A DNA stretch of 64,000 bases from Alphaproteobacteria bacterium (GCA_947473475.1 CANJBZ010000015.1:25862-89861), one strand, 5' to 3'; positions 53,880 through 62,833 are shown, counted from the stretch's first letter. Translations and numbers: made by a program. Notes: generated by a model not told the origin, from the sequence alone.

Positions 53880-54230
53880 TTATTTGCTGCTCAGAAGAGC
53901 CAAGCCCCGTTGTGCCAGCATCGCCATCGGCGTTCCGTCATGGCCGGACAGCGTGGCAACCCGATCCTGATCGCGCTTCAGAATATCGCGGTAGAGGGCA
54001 GCGGCTTCGTCCTTGCGTCCGGTCTGGGCATAGACCCAGGCCAAATTCAGCTGGCGCGACAGATTGCCCGGATCCTGTTGCAAACCAGCCTTCAATTGCT
54101 GCTCGGCCGTCGCCCAATCGTGGTTCTTGATTGCATCGGTGCCGAGATCGCCGGCCGCACGTGCTCCCTGCGCGAACATCATCGCAGACGCCATCGCCAC
54201 AGATATAACCCAAGCTTTCTTCACCGCCAT
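53880..54230 (-). CDS. small exported TPR protein
   Basis: 116 aa. ATG at 54230 (AGGAG 8 nt upstream; a GTG directly precedes it). Signal KKAWVISVAMASAMMFAQGARA. Two TPR motifs: DAIKNHDWATAEQQLKAGLQQ and LNLAWVYAQTGRKDEAAALY. Probably a periplasmic scaffold. Shares the upstream region with the PAP2 gene, where the Pho-box-like repeat lies about 95-120 bp from this start, but in the opposite orientation. Confidence 0.8.
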   Translation of the reverse strand: MAVKKAWVISVAMASAMMFAQGARAAGDLGTDAIKNHDWATAEQQLKAGLQQDPGNLSRQLNLAWVYAQTGRKDEAAALYRDILKRDQDRVATLSGHDGTPMAMLAQRGLALLSSK

Positions 54231-54324
54231 CACAGGTCTCCTGAATTCCTATCCCAGACGCTAAGGATACATCAGTTCCGTCATATTAGTGTAAAAAATC
54301 GCAGGTATGATTTCACCACGGTTA

Positions 54325-54353
54325 TTGTCACACAACTGTCACGAAGACGTCAT
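54325..54353 (+). promoter_or_regulatory. Pho-box-like triple repeat upstream of PAP2 gene
   Basis: TTGTCAC-ACAA-CTGTCAC-GAAG-ACGTCAT: three 7-mers at an 11-bp period, the first two almost ideal PhoB half sites. A CATATT at 54351-54356 could be the -10. The PAP2 start codon is 144 bp downstream, a spacing very like that at the TonB receptor. Confidence 0.65.
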
Positions 54354-54496
54354 ATTGCGACCTGGCCGCGCCGCACGGCGTTGGCTCATCCAACCGCAGC
54401 AAGCTCGATCGAAAAGACGCCAAGTTGATGCCAGCTAGCGCCCCAAGCCGATGGCGATGCTGTTATGATTCGCGGGCGGACTCTGCGGGGACGATT

Positions 54497-55162
54497 ATGC
54501 CGGGACAACGATACGCGCCCGTTTTCGCAATTGGCGCGCTGCTGCTCCTTTTGGCCGGAACCAGCTGGAGCGTTCACCGCGGCGCATTCTTTGAACTCGA
54601 CCGCAGTACGATTGTGCATGTGCGCGAGCTGCTGGACTTGGCCGGCCAAGGCTGGATGGCAGAAACCGCCCGCAACGTGACATCGCTCGGAAGCGTCGTC
54701 GTGGTCCTGCTGATCGCCGGCGCCTTTATCGGATACCTGCTCATCAAGAGCGACCGCTTCTCGGCGGCCGCGGTCGCTGTCGCTGTCGCCGGCGGGCAGG
54801 TGTCAAACGATCTGTTGAAGATGGTGTTCGATCGGCCCCGCCCCGATCTCGCACTTCGGTCGGTGCAGGTCTACACATCGAGCTTCCCGAGCGGCCATGC
54901 GGCATTGTCCGCTGCAGCGTATTTGACCATGGCAGCTCTCATCGCCCGCCACTTGCCGTTGTGCCTGACGAAACTTTACGTCATGTCAGCCGCGATTTTC
55001 CTGGTGTTCTTGATCGGACTCAGCCGGATTTACCTGGGCGTCCACTATCCGACCGATGTTTTGGCCGGCTGGTGCCTGGGCGGCGTATGGGCGTTGATGT
55101 GCGGAGAAGCCGGCTCGCGAATGCAACGCTATCACGCACCGAACCGGCGGGGAAACCCGTGA
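54497..55162 (+). CDS. PAP2-family membrane phosphatase
   Basis: 221 aa from the ATG at 54497; six hydrophobic segments. The acid phosphatase/PAP2 signature is complete: KMVFDRPRPD (KxxxxxxRP), SSFPSGHAALSAA (PSGH) and SRIYLGVHYPTDVLAG (SRxxxxxHxxxD). Dephosphorylates lipid phosphates such as phosphatidate or undecaprenyl pyrophosphate at the membrane's outer face. Its stop overlaps the GTG of the diacylglycerol-kinase-like gene, so the pair probably interconverts lipids or salvages phosphate. Preceded by the Pho-box-like repeat. Confidence 0.9.
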   Translation: MPGQRYAPVFAIGALLLLLAGTSWSVHRGAFFELDRSTIVHVRELLDLAGQGWMAETARNVTSLGSVVVVLLIAGAFIGYLLIKSDRFSAAAVAVAVAGGQVSNDLLKMVFDRPRPDLALRSVQVYTSSFPSGHAALSAAAYLTMAALIARHLPLCLTKLYVMSAAIFLVFLIGLSRIYLGVHYPTDVLAGWCLGGVWALMCGEAGSRMQRYHAPNRRGNP

Positions 55163-56084
55163 GAGTCATGGCTTTGCTGAATGCGCGCGCGGGCGCAATC
55201 CAGCGCAATCCGAACGGCAATATCAGCGAGGCCGTTGTCGCGGCGTTCGAGCGGCGGGGCATCGCTGCCGAAGCAAAACTCCTTCACGGCAGTGACCTTT
55301 CTGCTGCGGCCGAAGCTGCCGTACAGCAGGCGCGTGCCGGAAAGATCGATGCCATCGTCGTAGGCGGTGGTGACGGAACGATCGGCACGGTCGCCGCGGC
55401 CGCTGTCGACACGAAGATTCCGCTGGGCGTTCTGCCGCTCGGCACGCTCAATCACTTCGCGCGCGATTTGGGAATTCCGCTCGACCTTGAAGGCGCCGTC
55501 GCGGTGATCGCGGCTGCGACATGCCGCGCCGTCGATGTGGCGGACGTGAATGGCCGCATCTTCCTCAACAATTCGTCCATCGCGTATACCCCTATATGGT
55601 GCTGGAGCGGGACAAGCGCAGGCGTCACGATGGCCTGGGGAAATGGCCCGCAATGATCTGGGCGGCCTTGAAAGTATTGTGGTTGTTTCCGCTGAGGCGT
55701 TTTCGCGTCCGCGCTGCCCGTCGTGCGGAAAGCTGCAAGACGCCGTGCCTTTTTGTCGGGAACAACCAATACCGCCTGGACCTGTTGGGGCTTGGCCGCC
55801 GCGAAAGGCTGGATGGGGGCGAATTGTGGCTTTACATCGCCCGCCAGCAGACGCGGCTTTCTCTGATCTGGTTTACGTTTCGCGCTCTCATGGGCCTGAC
55901 CAATCCGAAACGCGACCTCATTTGCTTTTCTGCGCTGAACGCGGAGATCGGCTCAAGAAGGAAAAGTCTCAGCGTGGCCACGGACGGTGAGGTCAACTGG
56001 ATGCATCCGCCGCTGAAATACCGCAGCCGCCCCGCGGCATTGTACGTTTTCACGCCCGCCGGGCAACAAGTCCAAGACGCCTGA
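55159..56084 (+). pseudogene. diacylglycerol-kinase-like gene with a frameshift
   Basis: GTG start at 55159 (GGCGGGG upstream) overlapping the PAP2 stop. The first frame has the DAGK catalytic core: VMALLNARAGAIQRNP, IVVGGGDGTIGTVAAA (the GGGDGT motif), VLPLGTLNHFARDL, ending at FLNNSSIA. Homology continues one frame over with VYPYMVLERDKRRRHDGLGK and FVGNNQYRLDLLG through to 56084. One missing base near 55581-55584 (ATCGCG instead of a presumed ATCGGCG) joins them. About 308 aa if repaired. Kinase of diacylglycerol or sphingosine-type lipids. Frameshift or base-call error. Confidence 0.85.
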
Positions 56085-56085
56085 C

Positions 56086-56233
56086 ATGCGGAGGATCGCT
56101 CATATCTCCGACCTCCATTTCGGCCGCCACGATGCCCACAGGCTCCTCCAAGGTGTCGTTCGATCCGCGCCAGATCAAGGCGAGCGAATTGACGGCGCTC
56201 ATAGCCGCCCTTCAGCCGAAAGGAAGTGGCTGA
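56086..56233 (+). pseudogene. truncated metallophosphoesterase start, possibly joined to a cytochrome c tail
   Basis: An intact ATG opens RRIAHISDLHFGRHDA, the first metal-binding block (SDLHFG) of calcineurin-type phosphoesterases, then all similarity stops. In another frame 56132-56233 reads MPTGSSKVSFDPRQIKASEL then TALIAALQ, which resembles a class I cytochrome c C-terminus with a Met ligand. So two gene ends appear to be joined by a deletion near 56130. The PAP2-DAGK-phosphoesterase order is a known operon type, which supports the first identification; the second is tentative. Confidence 0.55.
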
Positions 56234-56275
56234 GCCACCGCTTCCGATTCTGCAAATTAGAGCTGGGGCCGGCGG

Positions 56276-56962
56276 CTATTTCTGCCGCGCGGCGGCGACG
56301 GCTTTGGGAAAATCGATTTCGGCGGACGGGCCGGTCAACAGATGGTTGCCGACGATGAAGGCCGGCGTCTGGAACACCCGTATTCCGCGCGCGAGATTGA
56401 AGGTCGCGATGATCTCGTCGGCAATCTCCGGCGCCTGCATGTCTTTCTTCAGCCGCGCCACGTCCAGACCGACGTCCTTGGCGATGTCAAACACCGTCGA
56501 CTCCTGCAACTGCCCTTTGAACGTCATGAGGGCCTGATGATACGGCTCGTATTTGCCCTGCTTCATCGAAGCAAGCGCCGCTTTGGTAGCGACCAGCGAT
56601 TCCGGGGTAAGAATGGGGAATTCCTTCACCACCAGCTTGACCCGCTTGTCGTCCTTCAAAAGCTTTTCCAGCCGCGGCTCGGCAGCTTTGCAGAAGGGGC
56701 AGGCGTAATCGGTGAACTCCACGATCGCGACATCGGCTTGCGCGCTGCCGATCACCGGCGTCATGGGATCGTTCAACAAGGCGGGCTTCCCGGCGATCAG
56801 ACGGTCTTGCGCTTTGCTCTGGTCTGCTTCGAGCTTGCTCACATACGCTTTGACGGCTTGATCCGCGCTCGAGGGTTGCGCGTCCGCAGCCCGCACCGCG
56901 ACACCGGCCACAACGGCCAGAATCGTGCCGGCCACCAAGACCGCGACAGGCGCTTTCAGCAT
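56276..56962 (-). CDS. DsbA-family thiol:disulfide interchange protein
   Basis: 228 aa from the ATG at 56962 (GGAG 10 nt upstream; a GTG precedes it). Signal APVAVLVAGTILAVVAGVAVRA. A thioredoxin fold with active site CPFC in FTDYACPFCKAAEP and the cis-Pro loop VFQTPAFIVG. Similar to the DsbA/Com1/DsbG-like proteins of alphaproteobacteria that oxidise or isomerise disulfides in the periplasm. Fits a neighbourhood rich in exported proteins with paired Cys. Converges on the decayed phosphoesterase fragment. Confidence 0.92.
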   Translation of the reverse strand: MLKAPVAVLVAGTILAVVAGVAVRAADAQPSSADQAVKAYVSKLEADQSKAQDRLIAGKPALLNDPMTPVIGSAQADVAIVEFTDYACPFCKAAEPRLEKLLKDDKRVKLVVKEFPILTPESLVATKAALASMKQGKYEPYHQALMTFKGQLQESTVFDIAKDVGLDVARLKKDMQAPEIADEIIATFNLARGIRVFQTPAFIVGNHLLTGPSAEIDFPKAVAAARQK

Positions 56963-57097
56963 CACCTAATTCTCCAGCATAGTCGGAGAGAACATATCAA
57001 AGGGTAAGACCGGGTCAACGCTTCGCCACAGCTTGCTTAAACTGCACGCCTGCATTGCCTAACCAATCGGCTACTTCATCCGAAGCGAGAGAGCGAC

Positions 57098-57712
57098 ATG
57101 AGCGAATTTGACCGCTGGGAAACCCGGTACAGCGTTCCAGACTATATCTTCGGCGAAGAACCGAATTATTTCCTCACCTCCTGCAAGAGCCTGTTGCCTA
57201 AATCGGGGCGCGCATTGGCGGTTGCCGACGGCGAAGCGCGGAACGGCGTTTGGCTGGCCGAGCAAGGCTTGGATGTGCTCTCGATCGATTTCTCGCCTTC
57301 GGCGCAGCAAAAGGCCGCAGCTCTCGCCAAAAAGCGCGGTGTCAGCATCACGCTTCAAAAGGCCGATGTTCACAGCTGGCCCTATCCGGAATCCGAATTC
57401 GACGTGGTGTGCGAGATTTTCACCCAATTCAGTTCGCCCGCTCAACGTGCGCAAAAATGGGACGGCATGAAGCGCGCGCTGAAGCCCGGCGGACTCCTGA
57501 TTTTGCAAGGTTACACGCCCAAGCAGCTGCAATACGGGACCGGCGGACCCAAAGAGTTGGAAAATCTCTACACACGCGAATTGCTGTTGGCCAATTTTGG
57601 CGCTTTCGAGCAGCTCCGAATCACCGACGAAGAATTGGAAATGCACGAAGGGACGTCCCATGGCGGCATGTCCGCCGTCATCGGTCTGACCGGAATCAAT
57701 CCAGCCGTCTAA
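57098..57712 (+). CDS. SAM-dependent methyltransferase (class I, TehB-like)
   Basis: 204 aa. Motif I is ALAVADGEARNGVWLAEQG, close to the usual E/D-x-G-x-G-x-G with DGEARNG, motif II VLSIDFSPSAQQKA, and FDVVCEIFTQFSSP further on. N-terminal SEFDRWETRYSVPDYIFGEEPN is typical of small tellurite- or thiol-methyltransferase-like proteins. The substrate is unknown. GAGAGAGCG upstream of the ATG. Stand-alone gene, divergent from the DsbA-like gene. Confidence 0.88.
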   Translation: MSEFDRWETRYSVPDYIFGEEPNYFLTSCKSLLPKSGRALAVADGEARNGVWLAEQGLDVLSIDFSPSAQQKAAALAKKRGVSITLQKADVHSWPYPESEFDVVCEIFTQFSSPAQRAQKWDGMKRALKPGGLLILQGYTPKQLQYGTGGPKELENLYTRELLLANFGAFEQLRITDEELEMHEGTSHGGMSAVIGLTGINPAV

Positions 57713-58395
57713 ACCCCAGAGCTGCTTTATGGTTGCGGATGCTGCGGCGGCTTCTGCGTGCCTTCATTTGCTATCGCCTGATCTAAATCAAAGCCAATCG
57801 CGCCCATAGGGTTAAACACCCGCCCAGACGAACTGGGCCGAAGGTTTGACCAATCCCCAATCGACGCCTGCGCCGCCTTCAATGGCTGACGAGCAGCGCA
57901 CGTAGGTTCGGCTGTTGCCGACAAAGGGGCCGCAAGATTTTCCACGGTAAATGTGACCCATGCCCTGCTGTGTTTTGATCGCGCTCTTTAGCCAGCCCTT
58001 CGTGCTGCTTGCCGGATTCATGTCGCGTGTGCTTGCGAAGATCGGGATCGCACCGGAAGGCTTCGCACAAAATATACGCGAATGGCGTTGGCTTGGAATC
58101 ACAGGCGCTGTTGCTATCGAGATCGTGCTCGCGTCGGCCGCCGCCCCTTACGTCATGGCGATGTCGGCCCAAGGCGCTGATGATTTAAGTCGCACCGTGC
58201 TGAATATCTGCTCACTCAGCAGCGCGAACGCGAGCGCGAAAATACCGATTAGCAATTTGTTTACTTCCGCTTACGGGAAACGCCGTATTGCCGGTGAAAA
58301 TGAAAGCGCCTACCGCAGTCAATGACTGGAACAATGCGCATTTCTCGTCTGCCGAGATGCCGGTCACGCCTTTTGGAATGCATAGAGAGTAAGCC
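57713..58395. other. 683-bp region without a confident gene
   Basis: Short ORFs occur on both strands: a minus frame ending at 57812 that contains HIYRGKSCGPFVGNSRTY, and a plus frame 57960-58325 with a hydrophobic stretch. Neither shows a family signature, and their overlap suggests at most one is a remnant. The region carries a near-FNR box at 57778-57791. It precedes a decayed ccoN, so it may be debris of the cbb3 locus. Confidence 0.45.
57778..57791. promoter_or_regulatory. near-consensus FNR/FixK box (CTGAT-CTAA-ATCAA)
   Basis: One mismatch to TTGAT-N4-ATCAA. cbb3 oxidase operons are classic FNR/FixK targets, but this box is about 600 bp from the ccoN start, so it may have been separated from it by rearrangement or may have served a lost gene. 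Confidence 0.4.
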
Positions 58396-59877
58396 ATGAC
58401 AGCAATTGCCGTCCGGAAATCTCACCCCGTCGATTTCATCATCGTTTCCGCGATTTGGGGCCTCGCGCTGGTCGCATCGATCATTGAGATCGTGCGTTCG
58501 CCGGATCCGTTGATGGTGATTCAGGCTTGGACGTTCGCAGCGTGCATCGTGAGCGCCGGCGCCTAGTATTTCAGTTATTACGCGCGCGGTGCTTCGGCGC
58601 TACAGCAGAGCCCCTATGAAAACGACATCGTCAAAGCGGGCGTTGTCGCCTCGATGTTCTGGGGCATCGCGGGCATGCTGGTCGGATTGATCATCGCGTT
58701 GCAGCTCGCCTTTCCGAACCTGTTCTACTTCCCCGGCCTGCCCTTCACGAATTTCGGACGCCTGAGACCGCTGCATACGTCTGCCGTGATTTTCGCGTTT
58801 GGCGGCAATGTGCTTATCGCGACATCGTTCTATGTGGTTCAGCGCAGGTGCAGGGCGCGGCTGTTCGGCGGCGCGCTAAGCTGGCTGGTCTTCTGGGGCT
58901 ACAACACCTTCATCGTCTTGGCCGGCACAGGCTATTTGCTTGGCGTCACCCAAGGCCGCGAATATGCGGAGCCGGAATGGTATGCCGACATCTGGCTGAC
59001 CATCGTTTGGGTTTCCTACCTGATCGTCTTCCTCGGCACGGTGTGGAAACGCAAGGAACCGCACATCTATGTCGCGAACTGGTTCTACCTCGCGTTCATA
59101 ACGACCGTTGCCATGCTGCATCTGGTCAACAATCTGACGATGCCGATTTCGCTTCTCCAGACCAAGAGCTACTCGGCGTTCTCCGGCGTTCAGGATGCGT
59201 TGACGCAGTGGTGGTACGGCCACAATGCGGTCGGCTTCTTTCTCACCGCCGGATTTCTTGCGCTGATGTATTACTTCATACCCAAGCGCGTGAACCGGCC
59301 GATCTATTCCTATCGCCTGTCCATCGTCCATTTCTGGACATTGATCTTCATCTACATCTGGGCCGGCCCGCATCATCTGCTTTACACCGCGCTCCCGGAC
59401 TGGGCGCAGACGCTCGGTATGACGTTTTCAATCCTGCTGTGGATGCCCTCTTGGGGCGGCATGATCAACGGACTGATGACGCTATCGAGTGCGTGGGACA
59501 AATTGCGGACCGATCCGGTTTTGCGAATGCTGGTCGTGTCGGTCGCGTTCTACGGCATGGCGACATTCGAAGGCCCGGTGATGTCGATCAAGACCGTCAA
59601 CGCGCTGTCGCACTACACCAATTGGACGATCGGGCATGTCCATTCAGGCGCGCTCGGCTGGGTCGGCTATGTGAGCTTCGGCGCCCTGTACTGCCTCGTC
59701 CCGTGGCTGTGGAAGAAGGAGCGTCTTTATTCCAACGCCCTTGTTGAATGGCACTTCTGGATTTCGACGCTGGGCATCGTCCTCTACATCACCTCGCTGT
59801 GGGTCGCCGGCATCATGCAGGGCCTGATGTGGCGCGCGTATAACGATTACGAGATCCGGCTCACGATGCGTATCTGA
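58396..59877 (+). pseudogene. ccoN: cbb3-type cytochrome c oxidase subunit I, amber stop and lost 3' end
   Basis: From the ATG at 58396 the frame has CcoN TM1, then an in-frame TAG at codon 57 (58564-58566), then a nearly complete CcoN core: [34 protein letters not shown] (heme b His), [11 protein letters not shown] (CuB His), [14 protein letters not shown] (HH) and [11 protein letters not shown] (heme ligands). It ends abruptly after [12 protein letters not shown], missing roughly the last 50 residues including the final helix. No ccoOQP follows. The core is well conserved, so inactivation is recent. An alternative start at 58654 could make an N-terminally shortened protein. Confidence 0.88.
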
Positions 59878-60206
59878 TGAAGCCGCTGCGCTTGTCGGCG
59901 TTGCTGGATTGCTTGCAGCAGGCGCTCGCGCTGCAATGGCGTTATGGCCCCGCACAACCCGTCCCAAGCGCCTTCGATCTTACCGGCCTTGGGCCAGATC
60001 AGTTTCCGGCAAAGTCCGATCTGACCCGTTTGGGTGAACTCGGCCGGATCGGACATGTGCGCGGCATTCTCGCCAAGCTCGATGAAGTCAGCACGACACG
60101 GCCCGCGGCGGCGCCTGCGCTGAGCTATCTGCGGCGGCTGGCCGAAAATTGCGATCTTGAAACCTATGTGACCACGATTGAGGCGCTTGCTGCCCATGAG
60201 CGCTGA
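59844..60206 (+). pseudogene. 3' remnant of a hybrid sensor histidine kinase
   Basis: The frame entering from 59844 reads [20 protein letters not shown], which is the end of a receiver domain (the KP switch motif and last helix), followed by a short C-terminal extension with an HPt-like or helical tail (LARLAENCDLETY-type) to 60206. It overlaps the out-of-frame end of ccoN, so a deletion has joined the two. Overlaps the ATG of the downstream response regulator by 11 bp, the arrangement expected for the kinase that once paired with it. Confidence 0.7.
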
Positions 60207-61113
60207 TCCACAAAGCCATCCCACCATCATGGCCGTCGACGACGCGCCGGAAACGCTGAGTCTGTTGTCGGACGTGCTGGAAAACGCCGGCATGACAACG
60301 CTGGTCGTGCGCAGCGGCACCAGCGCGCTTTCCCTGCTGGCGCAGGTAAAGCCCGATATCATCCTGATGGATGCGGTCATGCCGAAGATGGACGGCTTTG
60401 AGACCTGCCGCCGCATCAAGGCTATGCGTGAGTTTGCGCATATTCCCGTCATCTTCATGACCGGCCTCAGCGACACCGAACATGTGGTGATGGGCTTCGA
60501 AAGCGGCGGTGTCGACTACATCACCAAACCCATTGTCCCCAATGAGTTGTTGGCGCGCATTCGTGTTCATCTTGCTAACTCGCGGCTGACGCAAAGCGCG
60601 CGCATCGCTTTAGACCGTTCCGGCACACCGCTCGTTGCGGCAGACGAAACAGGCCATATCATCTGGATTACTCCGGAGGCGTCGAAACTTCTCGGCAGCG
60701 GCACGGAAGATCAGCGTACAAATGATTCACAATGGCGCGCCGGAATGGTTCCATTTCTTGCACGTATCATTGCCCAGAAGCAGGATAAGGCGACGCTGGA
60801 GACTGCGGCCGGTCTTTCGCTGACGGCGACGTTCATTGGCGAGGCGGGACCTGGCGAATACCTCATCGGCTTCAACGACGGCAGCTCGGCGACGGAAGAA
60901 GACGTTCTGCGGGAACGTTTCGAACTGACGGGCCGCGAGGCCGAAGTGCTTCGCTGGATCGCCCAGGGAAAATCGAACCGGGATATTGGCGCCATTCTCA
61001 CCTGCAGCCCGCGCACGGTGAACAAACATCTGGAGCAGATTTACCAAAAGCTTCAGGTTGAAAATCGCACAGCCGCTGCCACGCTTGCTTTGCGGGCAAT
61101 GGCGCGGAGTTAG
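60196..61113 (+). CDS. response regulator with receiver, PAS-like and LuxR HTH domains
   Basis: 305 aa from the ATG at 60196 (GAGGCG upstream). The receiver (residues 8-125) has the acidic pair in VDDAPE, phospho-Asp in LMDAVMPKMDG and Lys in YITKPI. A PAS-like middle follows (DETGHIIWITPEASKLLG), then a LuxR/FixJ HTH (LTGREAEVLRWIAQG and SPRTVNKHLEQIYQKL). Regulates transcription on phosphorylation. Its kinase gene survives only as a 3' fragment, so it may now be an orphan. A hairpin follows. Confidence 0.92.
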   Translation: MSADPQSHPTIMAVDDAPETLSLLSDVLENAGMTTLVVRSGTSALSLLAQVKPDIILMDAVMPKMDGFETCRRIKAMREFAHIPVIFMTGLSDTEHVVMGFESGGVDYITKPIVPNELLARIRVHLANSRLTQSARIALDRSGTPLVAADETGHIIWITPEASKLLGSGTEDQRTNDSQWRAGMVPFLARIIAQKQDKATLETAAGLSLTATFIGEAGPGEYLIGFNDGSSATEEDVLRERFELTGREAEVLRWIAQGKSNRDIGAILTCSPRTVNKHLEQIYQKLQVENRTAAATLALRAMARS

Positions 61114-61136
61114 CGCAAGGCGGCGAAGTGGACACC

Positions 61137-61164
61137 GTTTCGCCGCTGGATGCAGCGGCGAAAC
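61137..61164 (+). terminator. hairpin after the response-regulator gene
   Basis: GTTTCGCCGCTG-GATG-CAGCGGCGAAAC, a perfect 12-bp stem starting 24 bp after the stop. No T-tract follows (CTAAGGTTT), so efficiency is uncertain. Confidence 0.65.
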
Positions 61165-61188
61165 CTAAGGTTTGCGCCCTCCACCCCC

Positions 61189-61323
61189 AACGTGATTTTC
61201 GCGGGAAGGCTGGGTACCTATCGCAACTACAACATGGATGAGGCCGTAGGACAGGAACTTTCGATCTGGCGGCGCTTGCAAGCGGCCGAACAAGAGGGTA
61301 CCGGCGTCATAACGGCCACATGA
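61189..61323 (+). pseudogene. glf: C-terminal fragment of UDP-galactopyranose mutase
   Basis: 44 codons to a TGA: NVIFAGRLGTYRNYNMDEAV then GQELS, matching the last FAD-contacting block of Glf (GRLxxYxYYxMDxVI). No start and no upstream homology; the reading frame is bounded by the terminator of the response regulator, so the 5' part was deleted. Glf makes UDP-galactofuranose for surface polysaccharide, consistent with the neighbouring glycoside hydrolase. Confidence 0.65.
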
Positions 61324-61358
61324 GATACGTCTGACGGCCATATGAGATACCAAGACAA

Positions 61359-62789
61359 ATGGCGGCAGCGACCATCGGATCGGCTTCACCCAAACTTGCA
61401 TGGATAGGAAAAGCCCCTAGCGTCCCGTACTTTATGACCGAAACCGGCGATAGCTGGACGCCTGTCGGACACAATGATTCCATCACTTGGCCCGGACTGA
61501 GCGGGCTTCTTGGCATGAAAGATGCCGCGTCAGCCGATGCCTATCTTGCGATGCTCGCGCGCAATGGCATCAATTGCATCCGGTTGATGCTGGAGCACGC
61601 GGAAACGCCGGAAGGCCATTTTGAGAACCCGGTTGGAGTCTTCGTCCCGCAGATGGTCGAATTATGGGACCGTCTCTTTGCCATGTGCCAAAGGCACGGC
61701 ATTCATGTCCTGTTGACGCCGTTCGATACGTTCTGGTCCAGGATCAATTGGAACGATCACCCCTACAACACACGCAATGGCGGGCCGCTCGATTCGCCTT
61801 CACGGCTTCTGATCTGTGGAGACACCCGCAAAGCCATAAAACAGCGTCTGACCTTTGCCTCCGAACGCTGGGGCGGTACGGGTACGATTTTCGCGTGGGA
61901 CCTGTGGAACGAAATTCATCCGGCACAGGCTGAAGAAAACATCGAAGGGTTTTCCTCCTTTATCCACGATCTTAGTCATGAGCTTCGCGAGTTGGAGACG
62001 CGGCTTTATGGGCACGCGCACCTTCAGACCGTGTCTCTGTTCGGCCCTGAGATCTGGCGACAGCCGAAACTCGATTTGGCCGAGCCGATTTTCCGCCATC
62101 CTGATCTCGACTTTGCAACCATCCATATTTACCCGGAGGGGGCGGTCGACGATCCCACCGGCACGGTCGCGCCCGCTGTTGACATGGGAAAGATCGTCGC
62201 GGACTCCATTCTACAGATCCACGACGAGCGGCCCATTCTCGACACAGAGCATGGGCCCCACCGCTTCAAAGATCGCCATATATCGCCGCCTGAACGCTTC
62301 GACGATGAGCATTTCCGACATATGCAATGGGCCCATCTCGCCGCCGGGGGCGCGGGCGGCGGCATGCGCTGGCCGAACCGGCATCCGCACCTTTTGACGC
62401 CGGGCATGCATGGCGCGCAACTCGCGCTGGCAAAGTTTCTTCCGCTGATAGAATGGACGCGCTTCCGTCGGAAAAGCATCAGCGAACATATTGGTCTCTC
62501 GAATCCAGCAGTCCGTGCCGTTTCCTGCGCCGACGAACAGCAGGCCCTATTGTGGCTCGTGCGCACGGACTCGCTTGGCAAAAGCGGCGCTTTGAAAACG
62601 CGGGCCGCACCCCTTCCGGTTACGGTCACCGTGCCCGGTCTTATGCCGGGGGTGTACCAATTGACCGCCTGGGATACGCGCGAAGGACAGCCCTTGGCCG
62701 CCTGGCTTTCCCATGTGCAAGAGGGACCGTTGTCCTTCGGGCTGGAGCTTGCGACCGATCTTGCCGTGGCGGTCCACCGGCGAAATTAG
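61359..62789 (+). CDS. GH5-like (clan GH-A) glycoside hydrolase
   Basis: 476 aa with no signal peptide. TIM-barrel signature: INCIRLMLEHAE, LLTPFDTFWSRINW, the acid/base Glu in WDLWNEIHP (about residue 188) and the nucleophile Glu in ILDTEHGPHRF (about 296). HMQWAHLAAGGAGGGMRWPN follows, then a C-terminal beta domain. Related to endo-mannanase-type hydrolases near polysaccharide gene sets. The start is uncertain, as no clear Shine-Dalgarno precedes 61359. It follows a glf fragment, so it probably belonged to a polysaccharide locus now partly lost. Confidence 0.85.
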   Translation: MAAATIGSASPKLAWIGKAPSVPYFMTETGDSWTPVGHNDSITWPGLSGLLGMKDAASADAYLAMLARNGINCIRLMLEHAETPEGHFENPVGVFVPQMVELWDRLFAMCQRHGIHVLLTPFDTFWSRINWNDHPYNTRNGGPLDSPSRLLICGDTRKAIKQRLTFASERWGGTGTIFAWDLWNEIHPAQAEENIEGFSSFIHDLSHELRELETRLYGHAHLQTVSLFGPEIWRQPKLDLAEPIFRHPDLDFATIHIYPEGAVDDPTGTVAPAVDMGKIVADSILQIHDERPILDTEHGPHRFKDRHISPPERFDDEHFRHMQWAHLAAGGAGGGMRWPNRHPHLLTPGMHGAQLALAKFLPLIEWTRFRRKSISEHIGLSNPAVRAVSCADEQQALLWLVRTDSLGKSGALKTRAAPLPVTVTVPGLMPGVYQLTAWDTREGQPLAAWLSHVQEGPLSFGLELATDLAVAVHRRN

Positions 62790-62833
62790 GCACCCCTTCC
62801 AACACGCGTAACGTCAGGAAGCAGGAGTCTCTT

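Noticed and set aside
57960..58325. 121-codon hydrophobic ORF upstream of ccoN
   Set aside because: No ribosome site, overlaps an equally weak ORF on the other strand, and no recognisable family; reported only as an unassigned region.
58564..58566. TAG in ccoN as a recoded codon (pyrrolysine or suppressed amber)
   Set aside because: Bacterial cbb3 oxidases are not known to use recoding here, no insertion machinery is seen, and the 3' end of the gene is also lost, so decay is simpler.
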